From Triglochin maritima (taxonomy: Eukaryota > Streptophyta > Magnoliopsida > Alismatales > Juncaginaceae): a stretch of 64,000 nucleotides of DNA. Under the pieces are notes generated by a model. It was not told the DNA's origin and searched no databases. It saw nothing but the letters and a program-made list of their open reading frames with translations. Position 1 is the stretch's first letter; each line of letters starts with the position of its first letter. The stretch is taken from assembly GCA_963682175.1 (NCBI GenBank), contig OY821775.1, positions 15,844,501-15,908,500 on the forward strand, read 5' to 3'. This document shows positions 1 to 9,547 of this stretch, piece after piece. A program made the translations under genes and the position numbers.

Positions 1-945
1 ATATATATATATATATATTTCATCAAACAGATTATCAGCTTGAAAATGATACTTTTTCCAGAGCTCAAACTGCAAGCCTAACCATATTCCTAACCTAACT
101 CATATCTTCTTCGATAAGACTCAACCCTGGTCTTGCCTACCCAACAACGAGTTCGTAAACAACATTGATCGTGAGTTTTAATTTGCTACAAGAATACATG
201 TCTTGATGTAGAGGTGGAAGAAATGTGCATAAAGACACAATCATTATTTATGTCAATGTGTGGGACTTTTGTGAACGATCGATGAGTTTTCTTCCTTGAA
301 ATTAAACTACAGTTTTATTCCTACAAAGAATCATTTCTATTTTGCTGAAAAGTGGTAATCTGGTACTAAATTACTTTGGTAAGCCATTTGCCCATTTGAC
401 TTAGCTCTTTTTATATCACAAAATCAACAAACTCTGATTTACTTACGAATAAATAAAGTTAATACTAGAATATAATTGTGATAATAAGGTGTTAATAGTT
501 ATATTCAGTTATCAAATCTCATTTCATGAGTTGATCATGTAATCTTTAAATTTGCCTTACATAGTCAATAGAGAATGGTTACGTTATGCATGTTCTTGAG
601 TCTCCAATAACTCAAACTATCTATGTGCTTGAAAGAAGTGATGGAATTAGGAACCACATATTAAATAGTCAGCATGCTTGAAAGATATTGAATTGGTAAT
701 AAATCAAATAGATGGAATTAGAAATAGATCGTGCTCTCTACTCCGGAGAGCAAGTCCTACGTTATTTAAAAAAGAATGAACCGACAAGAAGAAGTCTTCG
801 GGACAAAAGGTTGTGATTTGATACTGAATAACGATGCATCGTGGTTGAGAGTCATAGTCGACAAATACAAGAAAACATGAAATATGACCAACATGTTTAT
901 TATATGGAGGTTCCACCCGTACTCGTACTGAAAGGAATGTGTTCT
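1..945. repeat. Host repeat unit E, copy 1 (starts with an AT microsatellite)
   Basis: The window opens in an (AT)n run (1-18). From about position 19 the sequence matches 38143-39015 in the same orientation with scattered substitutions and small indels. The stretch around 770-935 (a motif beginning gaaccgacaagaagaagtc and ending near ggaggttccacccgtactc) also recurs at 10700-10855 and in part at 35784-35865. No intact reading frame spans it. It looks like an old, locally duplicated host segment rather than a transposon, because I find no terminal repeats or target-site duplication. Similarity to copy 4 stops near 945. Confidence 0.6.
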
Positions 946-1392
946 AAAAGTATTCTTTTACATGTCATTTATTATGAATAGACCTAACAAATGAAACGTT
1001 ATGGAATTGTGTTTTGCGTCATTAATATTTCATTGTGTCTTGAATTCTAATATATGAGACATATATCCTTTCACATAAGAAGTGTTTAAATTGATCATTA
1101 TCAAAAACTATCATTGAGTATGGTGATAAAGATAACAGTTGGTTAAACATAACTTAAAGTTGAAAAGATATCACGTCAAAAGATTATCATTGCCCTTCTT
1201 GACTTGAGTGATGATATTAGCGGGTCCCTTTATAGAGTAAATTATAATGTGTACAATATAACTTATGTATAATTACATATTTATAATTTGCTTAAGAGAT
1301 CAAGAAATGAATATGTAATTCAAAGGTGACACATTCCTACTTTTTATAATATTCTTAATATCATGAGGCAAGGAATAGACACAAGTGATATT
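946..1392. other. Unassigned AT-rich intergenic sequence
   Basis: I see no gene, structural RNA or repeat boundary here. It ends at the ACTTA target site of the retrotransposon inserted at 1398. The same host sequence resumes at 6795 on the other side of that element. Confidence 0.5.
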
Positions 1393-1935
1393 ACTTATGT
1401 AGGATCGTGTGGGTTATGGGTTCACTAATCACTTTTTAATCTAATCACCTACTTGTTTAAGCAATCGATATGCGCAGCGGAAATTTAAAACAAAACAAGC
1501 AAGTGTAGTAAATATGCAAACCACAAGAAGTCGGGTCGATTTTTATAGAGGTTCGGCACCCCACCCGGGTCCTAATCCTCTCTTGCAAGCTCCGCTCGGA
1601 TCACCGAGCTCCGCCTACGACTTCACTATCCGCTCCCCGTTCCGGGCCGGGAGACAAAGCCTTACAACCGTCAAACTCGCGAACAACCCTCGCCGAGCTT
1701 GGAATCTTCTTCTCACAATCCGAGAAGGATGCTTCGGGCTTTCACCGGAGCCTTTACTTTCTTGACAGCAAATGTAACTTGAGTGGAACACACTCTCTAA
1801 ACTTTGAGCACACTTGAATGAGATTGGAAATATGATTAAGTGTGAAGATTTGAGGTTTGGAGTGTATGGAATTCTCTCTAAAGTTTGGGACAAGTTTGTA
1901 GTGGGAGAGTTGTGTTAAAATGTGTTTTACAACTC

Positions 1936-1943
1936 TATTTATA
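1936..1943 (-). promoter_or_regulatory. TATA box of Sirevirus copy A (3' LTR)
   Basis: TATAAATA on the minus strand, downstream of the palindrome array. The same motif sits at 5794-5801 in the 5' LTR, which is the copy that would drive the element, and at the equivalent place in copy B (55638-55645). Confidence 0.7.
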
Positions 1944-2038
1944 AGCATTAGAGAGAATAGATCCGTTGGGACAAGATTTGGTTGGATATTGTGCAAAGAA
2001 CACAAAGCAGAAAATCGGGCTGCAAATCTGTCCAGAAA

Positions 2039-2562
2039 CGGTCGACCGAAAAGGTGCAACGGTCGACCGAACGCTTGGGTTCGATAGGGATACGGTCGAC
2101 CGAAATATGAATCAGTCGACTGAACACTTAAGTCAATTAAGAAAACGGTCGACCGAACAAGATTACCGGTCGACCGAACAAGCGTTTCGGTAGAGGGAAA
2201 AATGGATCGGTCGAACGAAATTGTGTTGACCGATAGCAGGGGATTTTGACAAGGTTAAACGGTCGACCGAAACTGGTTTTGGCGGTCGACCGATTATGGA
2301 CAGGCACTTTGGGTTTGTCAAGAGATGAACCAACGGTCGACCGATCGTGGTCCTCGGTCGACCGATACATGAAATACATTTGGGGTATTTTTGGTTTAAT
2401 ACGAATACGACCGTTGGGTATATACGACAAAAGTAACGGTCGAGAAAATATGATCTGACGGTCGACCGAAAGATATGGTGCGGTCGACCGAAACTAGACA
2501 GGGAAACACAAACAAGATTAATTGATCATCCGGTCGACCGAACGGCACGTTGCGGTCGACCG
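2039..2562. promoter_or_regulatory. Array of CGGTCGACCG palindromes in U3 (copy A, 3' LTR)
   Basis: I count 13 perfect CGGTCGACCG copies, each followed by A. Degenerate copies also occur (for example cagtcgactga and cggtcgaacga). Spacing is irregular, roughly 15 to 90 bp. In the sense direction the array ends about 95 bp before the TATA motif. That position suits an enhancer or a dimeric protein-binding array; binding is inferred, not shown. Confidence 0.85.
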
Positions 2563-2931
2563 AATGTGGGCAGACTTTTGCAATTCAGGTTTTGGTGTTT
2601 TCCGGTCTAAGTTTGGGTGATCTATTGAAGTCCAAATAATGTGAAATTTTGTGTGTGACTTCTATAGGGAACCTAGTGTGTGATTAAGTTGATTTTAGAT
2701 CAAGTATGCTCAATTACACTTTGTTCCTAGGACTCAAAAGAAATTAAGATTACATGTCTTCGATTTAGCTTTAATTACATGTCTTGACTTCATTTCCATC
2801 TTTCTTGAGTCTTGATCACCTGTAGAGGTTAGCACAATACAATATATATGCAATGCATAGTGTGTGCTACTCTAATTAAGATTCGGTTGATTAAATCATC
2901 AAAACATAAGATTAAGGCCAAAAAGCCAACA

Positions 2932-3230
2932 ATCTCCCCCTTTTTGATGATGGCAACCGATATCTTAATACTTGAAAATTGTATATGTAAACTATGCATA
3001 TAAATGCTCCACCTATGGATGTGCATAGTTTTTGTTCAAATTTTATCAAGTTTTTCAAGTTACCCCCTTAATTATCTCTCCCCCTTTGACATCCATCAAA
3101 AACAACAATTAATTAAGACTTTAAGCATAGAGTTTGGATGTCTTGTAATGAAGAAGCTCCCCCTAAGTTTAGCACTTCATTACTCTAATAAAAGATATAT
3201 CATTTAAGCTCCCCCTATCAATAAGGCTAA
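2932..3230 (-). other. Polypurine tract and upstream AGGGGGAG repeats (copy A)
   Basis: On the minus strand the tract next to the LTR reads AAAAAGGGGGAGAT. Further purine-tract-like motifs (AGGGGGAGCT, AAAGGGGGAGAG and variants) occur near 3065, 3080, 3160 and 3210. Multiple purine tracts before the 3' LTR are a recognised Sirevirus feature. The one at the LTR edge would prime plus-strand DNA synthesis. Confidence 0.75.
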
Positions 3231-3554
3231 ATGGAAACAATGAGTATGATGAAATTAAGTTCATTTAAGTTTCAACTTAAGCCTTATTCTAACATCCATT
3301 TAAAAAATTTGACATTTAAAATCAATGAATGTGGTAATTGATTTGCAATGAATAGGGTATATGATTTGCAATGAATTAAACTATATGATATGTCAATTAA
3401 GCATATGAAGCTAGATTAGAGCTAATTTAACATGAATTGTATAGATAAGAATTTATACCAATGTTGAATTCGAATTTAGCTCCAATCTCATTTGGTGATG
3501 CAACCGGATTTGAATTTGACTCTTGAGCTCACCCGGTCACCACCAATCTCCTCC

Positions 3555-5201
3555 TCAAGCTCCTACAAGAGTAGATTTGGGTACCCAAACAACTTTGGGT
3601 CCTTGAATGTTAGCTTTGGGAACCCAAACCATTTTGGTTTTGGGAGCCCACACACTTGAGGAACTATGATTTACAACTAAGTGCTTTCCATTTAGAGTAG
3701 TGTGAGATACATGGTTTTTCAATTTTGCATTGTATCCTAACCCATGTTTTTGCAAAGATTGTCTTTGACTACCTAATAGCATGTTAAGCATCTTAGCTCC
3801 ATGTGTGAAATTTTCTAGATCTTTTCTTAATTGCACATTGCAAGCTTGAAGATCTAATTGTTCACAATCTATAGGTGTTGCTTTTAATTTATCAAAATTT
3901 GATGCATTCTTTTCAAATTTAGCAATCACCTCATTCTTCTCATTCATGCATGTTTCAATTTGGCTTTGGAGATCTTTGATTAACTTTCTAGCATTTTTGT
4001 TTTTATCACAAATGATCTCATATTGTTTAACTAAGTCATGAAATGCATTTTGAAGCTCATCATGTGTATAAGTTTCTTCATTAACACTAGAATGTGAACT
4101 ATCACTATAATATGACTTCGTTGAGCATGAATTACTAGAACAAGAGTTAGAATCTACCTCACTTTGATCTTCAATAGCCATGAAGCATGAGTGAGCCACT
4201 TCTCTTCTACTTTGCAAGGAAGACGACGATGAAGATGGTGATGAAGAATCATCCCATGTAGCCTTGTGTGCTTCCTCCTTCCTTTCTTTTCTCTTGCTCT
4301 TCTCCTTTTCTTTTCTCCTCTCCCTTCTCTCCTTTTTCTTCTCCCCTTCTCTTCTCTCATTTCCACTCTCCTCCCTCTCTTTTTCTTTTTCTCTTTTCTC
4401 ACTTCTTCTACCTCTTCTTTCATTCTTTTCTTCTTTGTCCTTCTTGAGGTATTTGAAGAAGTCTTTTGCTAGGACTTCAATGTCCTCATCTTCTACATTC
4501 CTCCTTGGTTGGTCAATATTTGCATGTAATCCCAAGGTGAATTTGTTCTTGGTGGCTTCCTTCTCCTTCCGATGGTTGATTTGAAGTTCATAAGCCATCA
4601 AGTTTCCAATGAGCTCCTCCATCTTTAATTTTGAGAGATCATGCGCCTCTTCAATTGCGACGACTTTATCTTCCCAATCGATGCTAAGTGACCGGAGGAA
4701 CTTCCTTGTCATCTCTCCTTCATTGATTTTTCTTCCAAGAACCAAAAGAGAGTTAGTGATATCGGTGAAGCGAGTGTTCATTTCGCTTATGTTTTCACCG
4801 ATTTGCATAGAAAAAATCTCATATTTATGCATGAGGAGACTAATGCGTGTTTCCTTAGTTTTACTATCCCCCTCATGGTGCATTTGAAGTCTATGCCATA
4901 TCTCATGTGCACTTTCACATCCCCTAATCCTATTATATTCACCCTCATTAAGGCCACAATACAAGATGTTCATAATTTTCGAATTCATTTCGATTTCTTT
5001 CATTTTCGGTCTTGTAAGTGAATCTAATTCATCTTCTTTAGGGGGTGTGTATGGATTTTGGAGAAACATCCAATACTTAAGGTCATTTGATATTAAAAAG
5101 ATTTTCATCCTATTTTTCCAATAATCATAGTTTGACCCATTAAGCAATGGAGGTCTAGTGGTGCATAATCCTTCTATGTGATTAGATGATGTAGAAGTCA
5201 T
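3555..5201 (-). CDS. gag: Gag polyprotein, Ty1/copia UBN2 type (Sirevirus copy A)
   Basis: This is an intact 548-residue reading frame starting MTSTSSNHIEGL. The frame is open upstream to 5240, but that ATG overlaps the primer binding site. The start at 5201 matches the start of the homologous ORF at 56256. The N-terminal third carries hallmarks of the UBN2/DUF4219 copia gag: SNYDYWKNRMKIFL, EIWHRLQMHHEGDSK and MNTRFTDITNSL. Around residues 255-310 is a very basic/acidic KRE-rich tract with no aromatic residues, followed by an SSSS-rich patch and coiled-coil-like heptads. The C terminus has repeated WVPK motifs and ends STLVGA. I see no CCHC knuckle, protease or polymerase. The product should assemble the virus-like particle in the cytoplasm. 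It is 87-90% similar by eye to the gag of copy B. Confidence 0.9.
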   Translation of the reverse strand: MTSTSSNHIEGLCTTRPPLLNGSNYDYWKNRMKIFLISNDLKYWMFLQNPYTPPKEDELDSLTRPKMKEIEMNSKIMNILYCGLNEGEYNRIRGCESAHEIWHRLQMHHEGDSKTKETRISLLMHKYEIFSMQIGENISEMNTRFTDITNSLLVLGRKINEGEMTRKFLRSLSIDWEDKVVAIEEAHDLSKLKMEELIGNLMAYELQINHRKEKEATKNKFTLGLHANIDQPRRNVEDEDIEVLAKDFFKYLKKDKEEKNERRGRRSEKREKEKEREESGNERREGEKKKERRERRKEKEKSKRKERKEEAHKATWDDSSSPSSSSSSLQSRREVAHSCFMAIEDQSEVDSNSCSSNSCSTKSYYSDSSHSSVNEETYTHDELQNAFHDLVKQYEIICDKNKNARKLIKDLQSQIETCMNEKNEVIAKFEKNASNFDKLKATPIDCEQLDLQACNVQLRKDLENFTHGAKMLNMLLGSQRQSLQKHGLGYNAKLKNHVSHTTLNGKHLVVNHSSSSVWAPKTKMVWVPKANIQGPKVVWVPKSTLVGA

Positions 5202-5240
5202 GCCAAATAACACGATTAAGTATGAGAATTTAGCTAACAA

Positions 5241-5253
5241 GGCTCTGATACCA
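5241..5253 (-). other. tRNA-iMet primer binding site (copy A)
   Basis: On the minus strand this reads TGGTATCAGAGCC, two bases inside the 5' LTR. It is complementary to the 3' end of initiator tRNA-Met, the usual copia primer. Confidence 0.9.
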
Positions 5254-5793
5254 AATGTAGGATCGTGTGGGTTATGGGTTCACTAATCACTTTTTAATCT
5301 AATCACCTACTTGTTTAAGCAATCAATATGCGCAGCGGAAATTTAAAACAAAACAAGCAAGTGTAGTAAATATGCAAACCACAAGAAGTCGGGTCGATTT
5401 TTATAGAGGTTCGGCACCCCACCCGGGTCCTAATCCTCTCTTGCAAGCTCCGCTCGGATCACCGAGCTCCGCCTACGACTTCACTATCCGCTCCCCATTC
5501 CGGGCCGGGAGACAAAGCCTTACAACCGTCAAACTCGCGAACAACCCTCGCCGAGCTTGGAATCTTCTTCTCACAATCCGAGAAGGATGCTTCGGGCTTT
5601 CACCGGAGCCTTTACTTTCTTGACAGCAAATGTAACTTGAGTGGAACACACTCTCTAAACTTTGAGCACACTTGAATGAGATTGGAAATATGATTAAGTG
5701 TGAAGATTTGAGGTTTGGAGTGTATGGAATTCTCTCTAAAGTTTGGGACAAGTTTGTAGTGGGAGAGTTGTGTTAAAATGTGTTTTACAACTC

Positions 5794-5801
5794 TATTTAT
5801 A
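5794..5801 (-). promoter_or_regulatory. TATA box of Sirevirus copy A (5' LTR)
   Basis: TATAAATA on the minus strand, between the palindrome array and the expected RNA start of the element. Confidence 0.72.
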
Positions 5802-5896
5802 AGCATTAGAGAGAATAGATCCGTTGGGACAAGATTTGGTTGGATATTGTGCAAAGAACACAAAGCAGAAAATCGGGCTGCAAATCTGTCCAGAAA

Positions 5897-6420
5897 CGGT
5901 CGACCGAAAAGGTGCAACGGTCGACCGAACGCTTGGGTTCGATAGGGATACGGTCGACCGAAATATGAATCAGTCGACTGAACACTTAAGTCAATTAAGA
6001 AAACGGTCGACCGAACAAGATTACCGGTCGACCGAACAAGCGTTTCGGTAGAGGGAAAAATGGATCGGTCGAACGAAATTGTGTTGACCGATAGCAGGGG
6101 ATTTTGACAAGGTTAAACGGTCGACCGAAACTGGTTTTGGCGGTCGACCGATTATGGACAGGCACTTTGGGTTTGTCAAGAGATGAACCAACGGTCGACC
6201 GATCGTGGTCCTCGGTCGACCGATACATGAAATACATTTGGGGTATTTTTGGTTTAATACGAATACGACCGTTGGGTATATACGACAAAAGTAACGGTCG
6301 AGAAAATATGATCTGACGGTCGACCGAAAGATATGGTGCGGTCGACCGAAACTAGACAGGGAAACACAAACAAGATTAATTGATCATCCGGTCGACCGAA
6401 CGGCACGTTGCGGTCGACCG
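5897..6420. promoter_or_regulatory. Array of CGGTCGACCG palindromes in U3 (copy A, 5' LTR)
   Basis: Same 13 perfect copies as the other LTR, with no substitution seen in any of them. It lies directly upstream of the TATA at 5794-5801 in the sense direction. Confidence 0.85.
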
Positions 6421-6897
6421 AATGTGGGCAGACTTTTGCAATTCAGGTTTTGGTGTTTTCCGGTCTAAGTTTGGGTGATCTATTGAAGTCCAAATAATGT
6501 GAAATTTTGTGTGTGACTTCTATAGGGAACCTAGTGTGTGATTAAGTTGATTTTAGATCAAGTATGCTCAATTACACTTTGTTCCTAGGACTCAAAAGAA
6601 ATTAAGATTACATGTCTTCGATTTAGCTTTAATTACATGTCTTGACTTCATTTCCATCTTTCTTGAGTCTTGATCACCTGTAGAGGTTAGCACAATACAA
6701 TATATATGCAATGCATAGTGTGTGCTACTCTAATTAAGATTCGGTTGATTAAATCATCAAAACATAAGATTAAGGCCAAAAAGCCAACAACTTATATTTC
6801 TGCAATCTTTTTCTCTCTCGTTCTTCTTCCCATCCAGCTCACTCTTCTTGAGATTATTATGTCGCCTCCTCTCTTCCCTTTCACTGCTGGAAAATAA

Positions 6898-7190
6898 GGA
6901 AATCACGTCGGATTTTTTGACTATATCACGTCGGATGTACTGTGCCAATATACTGACGTCATAAATGGGAGACGTAAAAGGGAGGGAAATATCACGTCGG
7001 TTCAATAACCTACATGATATACCACATATATCACGTCAGCTAATTGGGAACCGACGTGATATATGTCACGTATCACGTCGGTTCATGAACAACCGACGTG
7101 ATATACGATGTATATAACATCGGTTTTGCATAGCACCGACATCATATACTATATATCATGTCGGTGCGCCATAGAACTGACGAGATATAT
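6898..7190. repeat. Left subterminal CACGTCGGTT repeats of CACTA copy 1
   Basis: About eight pairs of atcacgtcggtt and its inverse aaccgacgtgatat occur here, often as facing pairs separated by 6-20 bp. The equivalent block at the right end is 8780-9530. Confidence 0.8.
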
Positions 7191-7254
7191 GCTTTTTTCA
7201 GAAAAAAATAATATTTATTTGTTAGAAATCTACTGATATGTCCTTGCACTAAAC

Positions 7255-7560
7255 ACATTCACAATCGCATCACATTCACACAATCGCATCCCATTCACAA
7301 TCACAATCGCATCTCATACTCAATGTAATATAAGTGTCGACACTTAAGTCATTAAATCACAATCACAATTCATTTTAACATTCAATGTCTTTGATTTCTA
7401 TTCGAACAAACTAACAAGCATTCAATGTATCGAGAAAACTATCAAACAATATTCAATGTAACGAACAAACTAACAAGCATTCAATCTATCGAGCAAACTA
7501 ACAAGTTAACAATCAATACATCGAGGAAACTAATAAGTTAACAAATATCGAGTAAACTAA
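7255..7560. repeat. Minisatellite inside CACTA copy 1
   Basis: Two low-complexity arrays are present. The first repeats (c)acattcacaatcgcatc units (7255-7320). The second repeats a ~35 bp unit containing aacaaactaacaagcattca and tatcgag (7400-7560). No coding potential is evident. Confidence 0.6.
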
Positions 7561-8084
7561 CATTAATAATGTCATCAACTTAGAAGCTTACGTGTAATGA
7601 AAAAGGAAGCCCATCTCTCAGGTGTGTAGTCGAGTTCTTCCGGTGAAATTGGTTCAAGAGTTGATCCAAAGATCTACAAATTAAACAACATTTTCTGTAA
7701 GCATACACCTTTATCAAAATAAGATATATTACTTCAATGTAGTGTCGAAACTATATGTTACCTCGCGTAAATCTCCCCCCACCAAACCAAACTCCGTATT
7801 TCCGGTTTGTTTATGGTACTAAAATTAAGAAAGATGTATATTACTAAACAACAAAATTAATAGAAAATATATTGTTCATTGTTTCGTAAATAAATAAATT
7901 ACCCTACCTTCAGAGGATACCACATTGTTTTCTTTTTTTGGCTTCGGTTTTGTCCCAATTATTTATATATATCAATAGCTCTATAGAAATTGATAAATAT
8001 CGAAATTTCTTATAAAATCTAACAACTACAATGTAATTTTATGTTTTAAAATAGTAAATTAATATAACTTACAATTGCACCAAG

Positions 8085-8190
8085 TCCTTCAACTATTTCC
8101 TTGGTTTCTCAGACGCTAAAGGATCAAACTAATATCCAGTATTTGTATCGGGACGTATAACAGCTAACATCCAATGATCACTAGACAACA
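8085..8190 (-). pseudogene. Relic of a Ulp1-like (C48) protease exon in CACTA copy 1
   Basis: Read on the minus strand, one frame gives HWMLAVIRPDTNTGY, then a stop, then FDPLASEKPRK and another stop. This matches the catalytic-His region (HWxLxVI...YxFDPL) of Ulp1-type cysteine proteases, which often ride in plant CACTA and MULE elements. The same block, without stops, is found at 40860-40985 in CACTA copy 2. Flanking relics at 7590-7680 and 7765-7815 probably belong to the same gene. The two stops and lost surroundings make it non-functional. Confidence 0.6.
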
Positions 8191-8329
8191 TTCATTTAAA
8201 ATAACATAAATAATTGGTAACAAAACTCAAACTTTGACATAACAATATAACGCTAGTAAAAATTTGGAACATGATGTTACTAAAATTTTCAAGTTGAGAG
8301 TGGACCTTAATCAAGTTGAGAGTCGTGCA

Positions 8330-8690
8330 CGAATATTTTGGAGGAGTCGAGTTTGGAGGAGCACGGTGAGTTCGGAGGAGTACAAATATTTTGGTCTTTC
8401 GACGAGTTCTTGGTGGTCGGAGGCATTGGGGAGTGGTGCCGTGTAGGGGGTGGTGAGTTGGGTCGGAGGTGTTGCGGTGTGCAAAGGTTGGGGGGCAGAG
8501 GTGGTCGTGGGTGGTGGGTTGGGTCGGAGGTGGTGCGGTGTGGGTTGGATCGCGTGATACGCGAGTTAGGAGTGAGGTCAGGCCGAGGGGTTCATGGAAG
8601 TGTGGGCTTCGTGGAGGCGTGTGTTCGTGGCGGCGACTTGGGGCGGAGGAAACAAAGATCGGGTTGTGTTTGTGAAAGGGCTGAGTAAAG
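8330..8690. other. G-rich block inside CACTA copy 1
   Basis: The plus strand is strongly G-rich, with repeats of gtcggaggtggtgcggtgtg. Reading frames remain open in several phases because of this composition. I do not recognise a protein. It could be a captured host fragment. Confidence 0.35.
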
Positions 8691-8779
8691 TAGGGTCAAA
8701 ATTTGGGTTGTGTGTGTTAGGGCGGAGTAAATTAACAAGAAGGTCATGGAACGGATTTCAATAAAAAAAACAACCTAAC

Positions 8780-9530
8780 ACGTCGGGTTTTCTGGAATCC
8801 GACGTGATAAGGCCACCACAACACGTCGGTTTTAATAAAACCGGCATGACACGCGTCTTTGGTTTTTTTAAATTTAATCAAAAAAATCAATTATGCTGGT
8901 TTTAATAAAACCGACGTGATACTTTTAACCTAACACGTCAGTTGAAACAAAACCAACGTGAAAAATAGTTTAATATAATTTTAATTTGGGCAGGGAGTAA
9001 ACAAGAATTTCGTGGAACGGATGTTAACCTAACACGTCGGTTTCGAGAACAACCGACGTGACAAATGTTATCAAACTAATTTGGTTTTTTTTAAATTAAT
9101 CAAAATAAACCAATCACGTCAGATGTTTATCCAACCGACGCGACAACACAAATAAAACACGTCGGTTGAAACAAACCCGATGTGATAAACAAGTCTCAAA
9201 ATTGTTGTGTACTTGTGTATGTGTTAGGGCAGAGTAAACAAGAAGTTCACGGAACGGATTTCAAAAAAAACCCTAAGACGCCAGTTTTGAGAACACCCAA
9301 CGTGATAATAACCATCAAACACGTCGGTTTTAATAAAACCGACGTGACACATGTTAGCAAGCAACTTTGGGTTTTTTAAAAATAATAAAAATAAATCAAT
9401 CACGTCCGATTTTATTTCAATCGACGTAATATTGGTATATCTCACGTCGGATGAGGAAGAACCGACGTGAAAAGTTGTGTTTCACGTCAGGTTCTTAATA
9501 GCCAACGTGACATAACGACGTAATTCCACG
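8780..9530. repeat. Right subterminal CACGTCGG repeats of CACTA copy 1
   Basis: Roughly a dozen facing pairs of cacgtcggtt / aaccgacgtg (some degenerate) spread over 750 bp, next to the right terminal inverted repeat. Confidence 0.8.
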
Positions 9531-9547
9531 TTTTTCCAGCAATGTTT

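Larger units (their letters stand above)
1398..2931 (-). repeat. 3' LTR of Sirevirus copy A
   Basis: This 1534 bp copy matches 5256-6789 almost exactly. Read on the minus strand it runs TGTTGGC...CCTACA. U3 contains the palindrome array (2039-2562), and a TATA motif lies at 1936-1943. The CG-richer 1500-1770 stretch belongs to the transcribed part. Confidence 0.93.
1398..6789 (-). mobile_element. Gag-only Sirevirus-like Ty1/copia LTR retrotransposon (copy A)
   Basis: The element is complete and lies on the minus strand. Two 1534 bp LTRs (1398-2931 and 5256-6789) begin TGTTGGC and end CCTACA in the sense direction. They are flanked by the 5 bp duplication ACTTA (1393-1397 and 6790-6794). A tRNA-iMet primer site (sense TGGTATCAGAGCC) abuts the 5' LTR, and a purine tract (sense AAAAAGGGGGAGAT) abuts the 3' LTR. 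The 2.3 kb interior holds one gag ORF and no protease, integrase or reverse transcriptase. By eye the LTRs differ at only about two sites (near 1467 and 1638), so insertion was recent. Several AGGGGGAG tracts before the 3' LTR and CpG palindromes inside the LTR are Sirevirus hallmarks. Mobility would require enzymes supplied in trans. Confidence 0.93.
5256..6789 (-). repeat. 5' LTR of Sirevirus copy A (promoter copy)
   Basis: Same 1534 bp repeat as 1398-2931. It holds the palindrome array (5897-6420) and TATA (5794-5801). Being upstream of gag on the minus strand, it is the copy that would act as the promoter. The target duplication ACTTA follows at 6790-6794. Confidence 0.93.
6882..9544. mobile_element. 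Decayed non-autonomous CACTA transposon (copy 1)
   Basis: The ends are CACTGCTGGAAAA at 6882 and its inverted partner CATTGCTGGAAAA ending at 9544. They are flanked by the 3 bp duplication TTT (6879-6881 and 9545-9547). Both subterminal zones carry many inverted short motifs of the type cacgtcggtt...aaccgacgtg, as expected of CACTA transposase-binding sites. The interior has only relics of a minus-strand gene (Ulp1-like exon at 8085-8190 and weaker blocks at 7590-7680 and 7765-7815), a minisatellite and a G-rich block. The terminal CACTG/CATTG deviates from the usual CACTA, which fits an old copy. Confidence 0.82.

Noticed and set aside
1514..2059. ORFs inside the Sirevirus LTRs (and their repeats at 5372-5917, 55687-55974, 59511-59798)
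   Set aside because: They recur only because LTRs are duplicated. None carries a domain, and they overlap U5/R and the palindrome array.
2039..2562. Regularly repeated palindromes resembling a CRISPR array
   Set aside because: Spacing is irregular, spacers are not unique captured sequences, the array is duplicated in both LTRs of a plant retrotransposon, and no cas genes are present.
4154..4584. Long overlapping ORFs on both strands over the KRE-rich gag tract (also 56879-57300)
   Set aside because: The DNA is almost pure purine on one strand, so all frames lack stops. Conservation between the two copies follows from conservation of gag itself.
8338..8688. 116-codon Gly/Arg/Trp-rich ORF in CACTA copy 1
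   Set aside because: G-rich strand bias keeps two frames open. No recognisable domain and no second copy.
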